This document shows, piece after piece, positions 17,514-27,400 of a stretch of 37,138 nucleotides of DNA. The DNA comes from an uncultured Eubacteriales bacterium (GTDB lineage Bacteria; Bacillota; Clostridia; Christensenellales; Aristaeellaceae): the NCBI GenBank assembly GCA_902764915.1, contig CACWXY010000039.1, forward strand, positions 1 through 37,138. Direction: 5' to 3'. The position numbers and the translations under genes were made by a program. Every line of letters starts with the position of its first letter. Within the stretch, counting starts at the first letter, position 1. The notes below the pieces were generated by a model that made no database searches, was not told the origin of the DNA, and was given only the letters and a program-made list of their open reading frames with translations.

Positions 17514-17616
17514 GGGATATCAGACCTTTCGTGTTTCATCGGGGAGTGCCTTGCAGGGAAGATGTTTTCTGTGCGTGCATACGTGCTTCGGGGAAGACGG
17601 CCTTTGACGGAGAGGG

Positions 17617-18183
17617 TCACATGAACCCCAGCATGCCGCAGAGCAGTCCGGCTGCGCCGCACAGCAGCATGGTCAGAATGGGAGAGGCCTTGGCTTTTCG
17701 AAGGGCCACAAAAGCAGCGACGAAAAGTACGAGACAGGCCCATTGTGCATGGGCGAGGGATAGGGCGTTTCTTCCGCCAAAGACGACCTGGAGAAACATA
17801 TTGAGTCCGGCGGCAAGAATCAGGGATACGACGGCCGGTCGGAGCGCGGAAAGAATGCTCTGCAGAAGAGGGAGTTCCCTGTACCTGCGATAGATGTAGG
17901 CGAGGATTGATACAAGGATAAGTGAGGGGAGGATGCATCCGAACGTGGCGGCTATGGCACCGGGGAGCCCGGCGGTTTTCAGGCCTACAAAAGTCGCTGC
18001 GTTAACGGCAATGGGTCCAGGCGTCATTTCCGCAATCGTGGAAAGGTCCATAAATTCAGTAGCGCTCAGCCAGGCATGTACATCGACTGTCTGATTCTGA
18101 ATCAGGGGAATGGCGGCATAGCCTCCGCCCACGGAGAACATGCCGATCTGCAGAAAACTCAGGAAAAGCTGCAGAAGCATCAT
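17617..18183 (-). CDS. Chromate transporter, half-size subunit
   Basis: A single CHR-domain membrane protein of 188 residues. Signature stretches are FLQIGMFSVGGGYAAIPLI near the N terminus and STIAEMTPGPIAVNAATFVG at about 45-65. Two half-size CHR proteins encoded in tandem usually work as a pair and are annotated as chromate (or other oxyanion) exporters; the natural substrate is uncertain. The start ATG (18183) overlaps the stop of the preceding gene in an ATGA arrangement, which supports this start over an upstream extension. Confidence 0.9.
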   Translation of the reverse strand: MMLLQLFLSFLQIGMFSVGGGYAAIPLIQNQTVDVHAWLSATEFMDLSTIAEMTPGPIAVNAATFVGLKTAGLPGAIAATFGCILPSLILVSILAYIYRRYRELPLLQSILSALRPAVVSLILAAGLNMFLQVVFGGRNALSLAHAQWACLVLFVAAFVALRKAKASPILTMLLCGAAGLLCGMLGFM

Positions 18184-18758
18184 TGCCTGCCACCTCCCCT
18201 GCGTGCCATAAGTGCCATGATTACGCCGACCGCGGCGGAGGCAAGTATGATAAAGATCACATTTACGCGGAAAAAGAAGGTGGCGGCAAAGGCGGCTGCC
18301 ATGATGACCAGGTGAACCCATTCCCTGGTTTTGATCACATTCTTTCCAAGACTCAGCGATACGTCCAGAATTACCGCAGCGACACCGCAGGACATGCCCT
18401 TGAGCACGAGGGCCACATAGCGGTTGGAAGCAAAACGCTGATAGAACAGAGAGATTATGGAGAGAATGACCATGGGCGGAATAATGGTGCCCAGCACTGC
18501 AGCGAGCATGCCTGTGAAGCCTGCGATCTTCCAGCCTACCTGTATGGCGGCATTCACGGCAATGGCCCCGGGACTGGACTGGGCAAGAGCGGTCATGTCC
18601 AGCATTTCCTGCTCGTCAATCCAGTGCAGTTCATCGACAAACTTGCGCTTCATAAAGGTTACAATGACAAAACCGCCGCCAAAGGTAAAAGCACTGATAT
18701 AGAGCATGCTGAAAAAAAGCTTCAGGAGCCGTTTTCCTTTGGGTGCTGCCTGGGACAT
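18180..18758 (-). CDS. Chromate transporter, half-size subunit
   Basis: First of the CHR-domain pair, 192 residues. It carries YISAFTFGGGFVIVTFMKR and MTALAQSSPGAIAVNAAIQVG, the CHR motifs that match those of its partner, followed by four or five hydrophobic segments and a basic C terminus. AAGGAGG sits 8 bases before the start codon. The 4-base overlap with the next gene shows that both are made together. Confidence 0.92.
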   Translation of the reverse strand: MSQAAPKGKRLLKLFFSMLYISAFTFGGGFVIVTFMKRKFVDELHWIDEQEMLDMTALAQSSPGAIAVNAAIQVGWKIAGFTGMLAAVLGTIIPPMVILSIISLFYQRFASNRYVALVLKGMSCGVAAVILDVSLSLGKNVIKTREWVHLVIMAAAFAATFFFRVNVIFIILASAAVGVIMALMARRGGGRQ

Positions 18759-18911
18759 TCAGGTCGCCTCCTTATGTGACAGACGGGACGGGCGTACCAC
18801 GACGATGTGCAGCCGGAAGAGGCCAGTCCCCCTGTACCCATGCATCATACCATGGGAGACGCAAAGAGAAAAGATTCGGGAAAAGGTACAGTGATGAGCG
18901 TTCACCGGTGA

Positions 18912-18940
18912 TTGATAAGGTGCATGTGACAGGATACAAT
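18912..18940 (+). promoter_or_regulatory. Sigma-A promoter for the secreted deacetylase gene
   Basis: TTGATA (18912-18917) and TACAAT (18935-18940) are separated by exactly 17 bases. The start codon is 56 bases downstream. Confidence 0.7.
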
Positions 18941-18995
18941 AAAGACAGTAGCAGGCGAAATCGGAAAAACAAAGCAAGGGGAAGGAACAGAACGC

Positions 18996-20190
18996 ATGAA
19001 GAAGAGGGCAGGCAGCCTGATCGCACTGTTTTTTCTGTGGATGATTCCATGGCTGGCAGGGCATGCAGAAGGAACGCAGGCGCAGGATATTACGCACAGC
19101 TGCACTTATGCCGTCCTGGCGGGGCAGAAGCATTTCTCTTGGTGCATGGACAGGAAATACAGCACCTACTGGTCTGCGAACCGAAGCACAGACGCGTGCA
19201 TGGAAGTGACGGCACCGGAGGGCGAAACGGTCTCATGCATCTGGATGCAGTGGGATAAGGAACCCTGTGCCTGGAATCTACAGGTGAAGGATGATGGCGG
19301 AAACTGGATTGACGCAGGGCATGTGGAAGGCACCTATCTCTCAGAGGTCTTTTTTCTGCCGGAAGGGAGTCTTGCATTTTCGTATTGTGCGCAGACCGGG
19401 CGATCGTCAGGCATTCCATCTCAATGAAATACATATCTATGGCGCGGGTTCTCTGCCGGCGGATGTGCAGGTGTGGAATCCGCCGGCTGAAAAGGCGGAT
19501 CTGATGCTGCTCGTAGCGCATCCGGATGATGAGGTGCTCTGGTTTGGCGGTACGCTGCCCCGGTATGCCGGTGAAGAAGGCCGTGTGTGCCAGGTCTGTG
19601 TCATGGTTCCGTCTATCGCGTGCCGGCGCCTGGAACTTCTCGACTGCCTGTGGACATGCGGTGTCCGGTATTATCCGGCATGGGGCAACTGCAAGGAGGC
19701 GTTTTCCTTTTCGCTTTCTGAGCAGTACGCCGTCTGGGATCGGTATCATGTCTACGATATTGTAACCGGGTGGATCCGCCGTTTTCAGCCGGATGTGCTG
19801 CTTAAGCATGACCGGTTCGGCGAGTATGGGCACGGTGCCCATCAGGTGTGTGCGGATGCAGCTGTGCAATGTTTGGAAATGGCTGCAGGCGAAGCCATGT
19901 ATCCGGACTCGTATCAGATGTACGGCACATGGGATGTGTCGAAGTGCTACCTGCATCTGTACCGGGAAGGTGTGATTCGCATGGACTGGCAGACGCCGCT
20001 GTCCGCCTTTGCGGGAAAGACCGGAATGCAGGTTGCACAGGAAGCGTTCATGTGTCATGTGTCCCAGTACAAAAAGGGAAAGTACCAGGTGGAGGATACG
20101 GGCCGATGCGACTGCAGTCTGTTCGGACTGTACCGGAGCCGTGTGGGAGCCGATGAAAAAGGCGATGACTTCTTCGAGCATATACCGTAG
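18996..20190 (+). pseudogene. Secreted discoidin-PIG-L deacetylase, split by a frameshift
   Basis: Two overlapping frames together make one protein of about 398 residues. The first (from 18996) has a signal peptide (MKKRAG, then a hydrophobic core ending in GHAEG) and most of an F5/8 type C-like domain, ending at 19427 in a wrong frame. The last strand of that domain, FRIVRRPGD...FHLNEIHIYG, and all of the following PIG-L domain are read in the +1 frame up to 20190. PIG-L landmarks are VAHPDDEVLWFGG (metal and catalytic site) and HDRFGEYGHGAH. PIG-L enzymes remove acetyl groups from N-acetylglucosamine-type substrates; an exported form with a carbohydrate-binding-like domain would act on envelope or environmental glycans. 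The frame change maps to about 19362-19376 and looks like one inserted base. Gene decay or a sequence error are both possible. Confidence 0.8.
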
Positions 20191-20279
20191 GATCGGAACA
20201 GAAATCTCCGGCAAAACCGCGGTGAACCGGGAAGAAAGCCTGACAGGCACCTGGAAGGAAGTGCACTGCTTATGGTACA

Positions 20280-20298
20280 ATTCTCCTGACAGGAGAAT
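20280..20298. promoter_or_regulatory. Perfect 9-1-9 palindrome upstream of the SH3 protein gene
   Basis: ATTCTCCTG (20280-20288) and CAGGAGAAT (20290-20298) are exact complements around one base. A -10-like TACAAT (20276-20281) overlaps its left arm, without a clear -35 box. The position, 38 bases before the start codon, suits an operator. A short RNA hairpin is an alternative. Confidence 0.45.
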
Positions 20299-20335
20299 CG
20301 TTATCTGAAAGTATAAGAATAAAGGGGGTACCATT

Positions 20336-21397
20336 ATGCGTCTGTCCCGCATCTGCAGTCTATGTGTGCTGATGCTGCTACTCTGGGTCTGCGGGAGTGC
20401 TGTGTCGGCATCGTATTATTACGGGATCATGGAAGTGGATGATTGTAAGGAATGGGTGTCTCTGCGGGAAAAGCCCAGCACGAAGAGCAGACGTCTGGCG
20501 AAAGTCCCGCTGCATGCACTGGTTACGGATGCTGCATGGACATCAGAATACGGTGAGTTTGCTTTTTGCCGGTATAATGGACAGTCCGGGTATATTCTGC
20601 TGGAATACCTGCAGAAATGGCAAGAATCGAACCTGGATGAAATGGACGGCTATAGCAGAACCATGGGCTTTACCATGTGGTATGATCCGGCCAGACTGCG
20701 GGTGACGGAGGATGCCGCGGAAAAAGGAAGCAGCATGCTGATCGAAGCGAGCAGAGAGGGCGTGCCGGCATACCTGGAGATTATGCCGGCGGAGAGCGTG
20801 GGCATGGAACCGAAAGCTTTCCTTATGCAAAGTGCGCCGAAGGGCACAGTAATCCGAAACGATGAAAGCGCATACAGTATGGAGATTTCCTATTATCAGA
20901 AACCTTCTGCTCTCAATCCGGATCTTATGGAAACCTGCTATGCCGTTACCTGTGAAAACCTGCAGCTGGTTGCCACGGGCACATGGCCGGCCTCTGAGAA
21001 CGACGTATGGCTTGCTACGTTTGGTCATGTTCTGCGCAGCATCTGGCCGGAGCAGCCGTTCCCTGTGCGCGCCGACTGGGCAGAAGAAGCCGACCAGGTC
21101 CTGGTCGTGGACGAGGAAGGCGAAAACGTGAGTATTATGGCGGATGATCCTGTCACGGATGTGCAGCTCCTGTCACTGGACCTGTGCCCAGATGAATACG
21201 GGGATATGTCTTTTCAGGCGACGGTGCTGCAGACGTGCCGCGACATTACGGAGGACGAGCCGCTGGTTATAAGGATTGCTTTCCCGGGCGATGTGCCGGC
21301 GTACGGCATACGGGTTACGGATGAGAACTACACCATCTGGCAGTTTGCCATTGGCATCAGCGGCGAGGATGGATCGCTGGTGCTTTCGGAATTCTAA
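20336..21397 (+). CDS. Secreted protein with N-terminal SH3 domain
   Basis: A 353-residue exported protein. Residues 1-25 form a signal peptide (MRLSRI, Leu/Val core, AVSA-SYYY). Residues about 30-90 are a bacterial SH3 domain: VSLREKPSTKSRRLAKVP, ALVTDAAW and FCRYNGQSGYILLEYL. The remaining about 260 residues show no motif I know; they contain alternating beta-type stretches and one pair of possible domains (about 105-235 and 245-350). SH3 domains of this kind typically bind wall peptides, so it is probably a wall-associated protein. GGGGG lies upstream of the start. A hairpin follows the gene. Confidence 0.82.
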   Translation: MRLSRICSLCVLMLLLWVCGSAVSASYYYGIMEVDDCKEWVSLREKPSTKSRRLAKVPLHALVTDAAWTSEYGEFAFCRYNGQSGYILLEYLQKWQESNLDEMDGYSRTMGFTMWYDPARLRVTEDAAEKGSSMLIEASREGVPAYLEIMPAESVGMEPKAFLMQSAPKGTVIRNDESAYSMEISYYQKPSALNPDLMETCYAVTCENLQLVATGTWPASENDVWLATFGHVLRSIWPEQPFPVRADWAEEADQVLVVDEEGENVSIMADDPVTDVQLLSLDLCPDEYGDMSFQATVLQTCRDITEDEPLVIRIAFPGDVPAYGIRVTDENYTIWQFAIGISGEDGSLVLSEF

Positions 21398-21398
21398 G

Positions 21399-21431
21399 AG
21401 CAGGGAGCTCGTTTTTTGCGGGCTCCCTGCT
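21399..21431 (+). terminator. Hairpin after the SH3 protein gene
   Basis: AGCAGGGAGC (21399-21408) pairs exactly with GCTCCCTGCT (21422-21431). The T-run lies in the loop rather than after the stem, so it is an atypical terminator or a processed 3' end. Confidence 0.5.
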
Positions 21432-21668
21432 GTATCTGGAAATTCTGTCACCGATCGGGCGGCAGTTCCATGATTGCACAGACAGCCGGCCTTTCAGGAA
21501 TAGCGGATTCCTTTGCTCACCCATGCAACGGCGGACATGTCTCTCTTCGTCTGGACAGGCATAGAGCGCACCGGCTGCTGCGCTTTTCGTCACTGGCGGG
21601 AAATCATGCCGGAGAATGGCTGCGCATGCGGAACGGGCGATGCAGAAGAAGATGACGGTTCCTTCTTC

Positions 21669-21873
21669 TCACTCGTCCTTCAGAGGGACGAACTGACAGT
21701 CGCCTTCGCAGATGATCAGGACATCATCCCAGACGCCCAGCGCATGGTTGCGGAAATAGACGCCGATCTCGTGGGTGTCATAACATTCCATGATAACGGA
21801 GCGGACGGCGCTGCCGCGCCCGCTTTCCAGACTGGCTACATCGATCTGAACAATGCGTATGGTATCTGTGCCA
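21669..21873 (-). pseudogene. C-terminal remnant of an unidentified gene
   Basis: The minus strand reads as a coherent 67-codon tail (for example IRIVQIDVASLESGRG, IMECYDTHEIGVYFRN, LGVWDDVLIICEGDC) ending in TGA at 21671-21669. It has no start codon or ribosome binding site and stops making sense where the opposing MATE remnant begins at about 21873. It looks like the end of a gene whose 5' part has been deleted. I do not recognise the family. Nothing is identifiable in 21432-21668. Confidence 0.5.
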
Positions 21874-21874
21874 T

Positions 21875-22602
21875 ATGAAGGCAGTAAAGCTGACGGGAAA
21901 GAGCTTCGGTATGTTCCCTGTGCTGATGAAGCGGTATATTCCCCTTGGCATTACCAGCTTTCTGAGTCAGGCATCCCTGGTCGTGTCCATGGCGGCGGTA
22001 CAGAATTCCACTGCCAAGTGGGGTGCGCTGGACCCGGTGTTCGGTCAGCCTCAGTATACCCAGATTCCGCTGGCTGTACTGGGCATTGTCATGAAGTTCT
22101 TCCAGATTGCCATCTCCATCTCCGTGGCCTGTCTGCGGGCTGCATACCTGTGGTGGGCTATAATATCGGTGCCGGACGGAAGGATCGAGTAAAAACGCTG
22201 TTTACATACCTGCTTGCCGCGAAGGCGATCGTAGGCTTTGCAGCCCTGTTCATTGTGGAAGTGTTCCCCAGAGGGCTCATCAATATTTTCGGCGCGGCCA
22301 ATGAAGGCGAGTACTATACCCAGTTCGCAGTCCGTTCTTTCCGCATATACCTCTGCATGATGCCTCTGGCCATGGTGAACAAGGGCACCTTCATTTTCCT
22401 GCAGGCGCTGGGCAAGGCCAGGGAGAGCATGATTTTGAGTCTGGTGCGTGAAATCATCTTTGGCGTGTTCCTGCCGATCCTGCTGCCTCTGGTCTTCGCA
22501 CTGAGCGGGATTCTGTATTCCTTCCCGGCAGCAGACATTCTGACCTTTATCCTGTCAATGATCGTTATCCTTCGCACATATAAGGAGTTACTAGGAAACT
22601 GA
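21875..22602 (+). pseudogene. MATE transporter remnant: 5' half missing plus frameshift
   Basis: Only the second half of a MATE exporter remains. From 21875 the frame gives LTGKSFGMFPVLMKRYIPLGITSFLSQ and continues to QIAISISV, then fails at about 22124-22128. The next part, reading LSAGCIPVVGYNIGAGRKDRV and the final helices, is in the -1 frame to the stop at 22602. Restoring one G in GTGGCC (to GTGGGCC) rejoins the frames as V-G-L-S-A-G-C. The whole N-terminal half, including the first membrane helices and the start, is absent. The downstream intact MATE gene begins 1 base after this stop. It is not expected to be functional. Confidence 0.85.
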
Positions 22603-22603
22603 T

Positions 22604-23932
22604 ATGCAGCCCAAACAGAACAAAATGGGCGTAATGCCCATTCCCCAGCTTCTGCTGTCCATGGCGATTCCGCTGATGCTGTCTCTTCTGGTACAGTCGC
22701 TGTACAATATTGTGGACAGCATCTATGTATCGCGCATCTCCGAGAAAGCACTGACTGCCACCTCCCTGGTTTATCCCGTGCAGATACTGATGATTGCCCT
22801 GGGCGTGGGAACGGCAGTGGGCATCAATGCCCTGCTGTCGCGTCTTCTGGGACAGAAAAAGAAGGTCGAAGTAACAAAAGGCGCAACAACGGGCCTGGTG
22901 CTGGCTGTGCTCAGTTCCTGCCTGTTAATTCTGCTGGGCCTGTTCTTCTCCGATGCGATTGCGCATATGCTGACAGCGGATGAGGAAACAGCACAGCTCT
23001 GTGCCGTCTATCTGCGGGTCGTGACCGTGTTCAGCACGGGCTCCTTTGTGGAAACCATGGCGCAGCGCTTTCTGCAGTCCAGCGGCAAGACCGGGCTGAG
23101 CATGATATCCCTGGTAGTCGGTGCTCTGACCAATATTATCCTGGATCCTATTTTTATCTTTCACTGGAACATGGGCATTTTTGGCGTGGCGGTCGCGACG
23201 GTTATCGGTCAGTGGCTAGGCGCGGCGGTGGCGATCCTGCTCAATGCATTTCTGAATCCGGAGGTTGCCGTTTCCTTCCGCGGATTTCATCTGGAAGGCG
23301 CAACCGTATGGGCGATCTATCAGGTGGGTCTGCCCACGATTCTCATGCAGGCCATGGGCTCCATCATGAATTTCGGCATGAACGCAATCCTGGGAACGGG
23401 CACAGCCGTGGCCTTTTTCGGGGCCTACTTTAAGCTGCAGAACTTTCTGTTCATGCCCATGAACGGTCTGGGACAGGCGTGCCTGCCTATTATCGGCTTC
23501 AATTACGGCGCGGGGAACAGACAGCGGATTCAGGCAACCGTAAGGACCGCCGTAAAGTGGGGCGTCTGCATTGGTCTTGCAGGAACGGTCCTGTTCATGG
23601 CGCTGCCCCGGCAGCTGCTTTCTCTGTTCAATGCCAGTGAGGACCTTCTGGCCCTTGGAACACCGGCTGTGCGCATGATCTGCGTCACCTATGCCCTGAC
23701 CGCGGTGACAACCGTGCTGGGTATGTGCGCGTCCGGACTGGGCAATGGAATGATCAATATGATCGGCACAGGCCTGCGGCAGGTGCTGATCCTGCTCCCC
23801 TGCTTTTCTCTGCTCAAGGCACTGGCAGGACTGCCTGCCGCCTGGACAGCCATGTGGGTGGCGGAAGCATGCGCTGCGCTGTTTGTGATACTTGCCTATC
23901 ATGGAGAGCAGAAGCGGAAGATCGCAGCATAA
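22604..23932 (+). CDS. MATE family efflux transporter
   Basis: Intact MATE exporter of 442 residues with 12 predicted membrane segments. The core motifs are MAIPLMLSLLVQSLYNIVDSIYVSRIS (first helix, typical of the family), QRFLQSSGKTGLSMISLVVG and the second-half partner GQACLPIIGFNYGAGN. It starts at ATG 22604 after TAGGAAAC, one base beyond the stop of the MATE remnant, so the remnant and this gene were probably once a tandem, translationally linked exporter pair, as for heterodimeric-style or duplicated MATE genes. The substrate is unknown. Confidence 0.93.
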   Translation: MQPKQNKMGVMPIPQLLLSMAIPLMLSLLVQSLYNIVDSIYVSRISEKALTATSLVYPVQILMIALGVGTAVGINALLSRLLGQKKKVEVTKGATTGLVLAVLSSCLLILLGLFFSDAIAHMLTADEETAQLCAVYLRVVTVFSTGSFVETMAQRFLQSSGKTGLSMISLVVGALTNIILDPIFIFHWNMGIFGVAVATVIGQWLGAAVAILLNAFLNPEVAVSFRGFHLEGATVWAIYQVGLPTILMQAMGSIMNFGMNAILGTGTAVAFFGAYFKLQNFLFMPMNGLGQACLPIIGFNYGAGNRQRIQATVRTAVKWGVCIGLAGTVLFMALPRQLLSLFNASEDLLALGTPAVRMICVTYALTAVTTVLGMCASGLGNGMINMIGTGLRQVLILLPCFSLLKALAGLPAAWTAMWVAEACAALFVILAYHGEQKRKIAA

Positions 23933-23944
23933 TCCGGCAATCTT

Positions 23945-23978
23945 AAAAAAGCTCATGGAGCGGTCCATGGGCTTTTTT
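23945..23978 (+). terminator. Rho-independent terminator, symmetrical
   Basis: AAAAAAGCTCATGGA (23945-23959) pairs with TCCATGGGCTTTTTT (23964-23978) with one G-T wobble. A-run and T-run make it active on both strands in principle; it follows the MATE gene on the plus strand. Confidence 0.92.
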
Positions 23979-24018
23979 CGTGGAAGAATGGCAAAAAGCG
24001 TTTTTTTCTGCAGCCGGA

Positions 24019-24048
24019 TGGACAACCAGTGGACTGCCTGCCTATAAT
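24019..24048 (+). promoter_or_regulatory. Sigma-A promoter for the Cys-rich/NlpC-P60 transcript
   Basis: TGGACA (24019-24024) and a perfect TATAAT (24043-24048) are 18 bases apart. It lies directly upstream of the small Cys-rich gene, whose start is about 60 bases further. Confidence 0.7.
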
Positions 24049-24107
24049 GACACCATGGATGCATACGCATGCTGCGGCATGGAATGGCAGAGCAGGAAAC
24101 GCTGCAG

Positions 24108-24497
24108 ATGGAAAGAAAAATGACCCGATGGCGTATTGCTTCAGGCGTCATGATCCGACCCATGTGTCCGATAGGGCTGTCCAAATGCCAGGCGTGTCAT
24201 CTGCTTTACGGCGATTGTATGTATTATGGCGGAAGCTTATCATGGGAACATCAGTCTTTCCTGGATCACTGTGTCGGCTGTGGCCGATACAGTGATTACG
24301 GCAGCGCTGCGCCCGTTCCGGGCACGAGATTCTGTCGGATGCTCTGCGGATCGCGGATGTCCAGAAGCGGATACTGGTTTTTCTCTCTGGCGAGGAGAGA
24401 AAGCGGCAGAACCTTCCGGGACGGCGGAAAAGTGACGGACGGGTCAGTCAAACGTACGCCCTTTATGGGAATGCACGAAGGAAAGAAAAGCGTATGA
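24108..24497 (+). CDS. Small cysteine-rich protein, coupled to the next gene
   Basis: About 129 residues (start uncertain: ATG 24069, 24084, 24108 or 24120 are all in frame; 24108 has AGGAAA upstream). The core reads MCPIGLSKCQACHLLYGDCMYYGG followed by HCVGCG, giving a spacing C-x6-C-x2-C-x6-C and then a C-x2-C pair, suggestive of a zinc- or iron-sulfur-binding site. The C-terminal third is basic and of low confidence. Support for it being real: a strong promoter just upstream, and its TGA (24495-24497) overlaps the ATG of the next gene (ATGA), a hallmark of coupled translation. I do not recognise the family. No signal peptide is seen. Confidence 0.5.
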   Translation: MERKMTRWRIASGVMIRPMCPIGLSKCQACHLLYGDCMYYGGSLSWEHQSFLDHCVGCGRYSDYGSAAPVPGTRFCRMLCGSRMSRSGYWFFSLARRESGRTFRDGGKVTDGSVKRTPFMGMHEGKKSV

Positions 24498-27400
24498 AGA
24501 TGAATTGGTTTACATGTCTTGGAAAAGCACTGGCTTTATGGCTCACATTCTGCAGTGTGCTATCGCTGTCTGTGCCGGCTCGGGCCCTTGCGGATGCGGC
24601 GTCTGTAGGGTATATGCCGAATGTGACAGAGGCCATGACGGACCCGGCTTTCTGATCAGGCGTGACGGATGATCCGGATGCACTCCTGGCTACGCCGGAG
24701 GAGATTGCCAGGATTAATCAGGCAGCCATTGACGGCGCAGGCACGAACCGGCGTGACATGCGTACGCTCAGGGAAACCTATAACGGCCTGGCCCGCAACG
24801 AAGCCCTGGCCCAGAGTGCGGCGGATGACGCAGAATACTACCTGGGATGGGTATGGGATCAGAACGGGCATAAGATGACCCAGGAGGATTTTGACAGCAT
24901 TATCGCCAACACGCTTGATCCGAATGCAGATGAGGTAATGCCTGTCAGGTGGGGCATTGCGGTAAAGCGCACAGCGCTGATTGCCTTTCCCTGGGACGGG
25001 CAGATCCTGGATGACCCCGTGGATTTTGACTTCGACTATCAGCCGCTGGTGGGCATTCGTGTGAACGAACCGGTGGCGATTTACTCTTCGTCTGCAGACG
25101 GACAGTATTTTTCTGTGTCCACATCCTGCTGTACGGGCTGGGTCAGGGCAGAGGATATCGCGATCTGTGCAGATAAGGAGGAGTGGCTGTCTGCATGGGA
25201 TATTCCCGCGGAAAAGCGTCTGGTATTCTGGGGCGATAAGATGTACACTGATTATTCGCGCACGGCTCAGGATACCGCAGCCTGTCTGATTACCATGGGT
25301 ACGGTACTGGAGCGCATGGAGGAGATGGACCCGGATGCACTGGTGATCAACCGTCTGCCGCTGCATAACTATGCTGTGTACCTGCCTATCCGCAATGCGG
25401 ATGGAAGCTATGGCAGAACGCCGGCGCTCATTAACGCACGGGAACGGGTGAGCGAGGATTATCTGCCTCTGACAGCCCGTAATCTGGCCATGGTGGCGCT
25501 CGCTTCCCTGGGAGACATGTACGGCTGGGGCGCAGGGCTCAACAATGAGGACTGTACCAGTCTGAATCATTCCGTCTTCTGCTGCTTTGGACTGGATATG
25601 CCCCGCAACGGCACATGGCAGTGGCTGCTGAACTATCCCAAGGCAGAGATCGGCAGCTATACGCTGGAGGAAAAGGAAGCATTGCTGGATGCGCTGCCCA
25701 TGGGTGTGCTGCTGAATTTCCCGGGGCATCAGATGATGTATCTGGGAAAATATGGCGGTAACTATTATGTGGTCAGTGCAGTGAGCAGCCTGATGAGCCC
25801 TTACAGCGGGAACCGGCAGCGTACCCGGGATGTACAGATCAATACACTGGATATCAAGAGGGCGAATGGCCGGACATGGATGCAGTCGCTGAACCAGGCA
25901 TATATGCCCTGGATGCTGCTGGAAGAAGGAGAGGCGCATACGCTGGTGGAACTGCCGGCATACCATGATGCGACCGCCTTCTGTCTGGAAAAAGGACTGA
26001 TGGATGCGTATCCCACCGGATATTTCCTTCCGCTTCGCACTGCGACCGTGGCGGAAGCGGTGGAAATGCTGTGGCGGATTGCGGGAAGGCCGGAGCCGGA
26101 CAGCGAGCAGGAAGGCTATGCGGACATGGACAAGGGTGCGGCGCATGAAAAGGCTGCACTGTGGGCTAGACAGTCGGGTGTGTACACAGGCGAGGATGGA
26201 AACTTCCGGGGTCAGGCAGGCCTGACCTGGAGTGCTATGGAGGATATGACAGAGAATATGCTGGATACGGATGTGATGGGTGATCTGATCGCCCCGGATG
26301 CGTATATGACCCGGGCGGATCTGGCAGGTATTGCCATGCCCGCCAGCGAAGCGTGGGCAGCACGGCACCCGCAGATGCCCAGTGCGCCTTTTGGTACAGC
26401 CAGTGTCTCCGCACCGTATTATGCCAGGCCATGCAATGAACGTCTGGCATCCCTGCCGGAAGCACTGATGCAGATGACGGAGGACGGCTATGCCTGGGAA
26501 TACGCGTATGCAGCGGATAAGCCCGCCTATGCCCTGACACTCATGGATTATGCGAATATCTATTCCTTCATTCATACCCATACGCTGGACCAGGCGGCAC
26601 TGCGGCAGGTGCTGTCCGACGCCGATCGCATGGTGCACCGCCGGGCGTTTACGGACGAGGAGATTGAACTGCTCTTGGGCAATGACCTGGCGGCAGCCAT
26701 GGCGTGCTTTGCCTCTCCCAGCACGATTGTGATCGGCGAGAAGGGATACAGCGAAAAATGGATGTATGATCACACCATTGAGGAATGGGCAGCGGAGGGC
26801 ATTACGCCTGATATGGTACGTGCTGTGCAGACCAGCTATGCCAACCCCCTCTTTACTCAGGAAGCGGCCAAGGCATTCAGCCAGAAGCTGTATGCGTACA
26901 CCGGCGTTGTGACACCGGTCAGACTGAAACAGTGGAACGCAGGCGACATATGGCCTGACGGTTCAATACAGGAAGCGGACAATGAGAGCGGAGTCATGCT
27001 GGATGTGATCGAATTCTGTCAGTATCCTGACTATCCTACCGGATGCGAAAGCGTGTCTCTGTATATGCTGCTCCGCTACTACGGCGTGGATGTGACAGTG
27101 GACCAGATCTATGATCGGCTGCCCATGGGCGCACAGCCCTATGAAGATGAAAACGGCGTGCGTCACGGCGCCAACCCGGAAAGCGCGTTTGTGGGCGATC
27201 CCAGAAGCGAATACTCCTACGGCGTATTCAACCGTCCCATTGCCCAGGTGGCGGAACAGTTCATGCCCGGCGTCGAAACACGGGAGGGCGCGACCATCGA
27301 TGATATCAAGGCTATCCTGGATACCGGCAATCCGGTGCTGGCGTGGTATGTGTCCGCGCCTATGCGGGAGATCATGTACCGCTGGAGCTGGATTGATGAA

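Noticed and set aside
24656..26773. 705-codon minus-strand open frame opposite the NlpC/P60 gene
   Set aside because: Composition rich in His, Arg, Cys and Ile typical of antisense frames; the plus strand carries the catalytic motifs.
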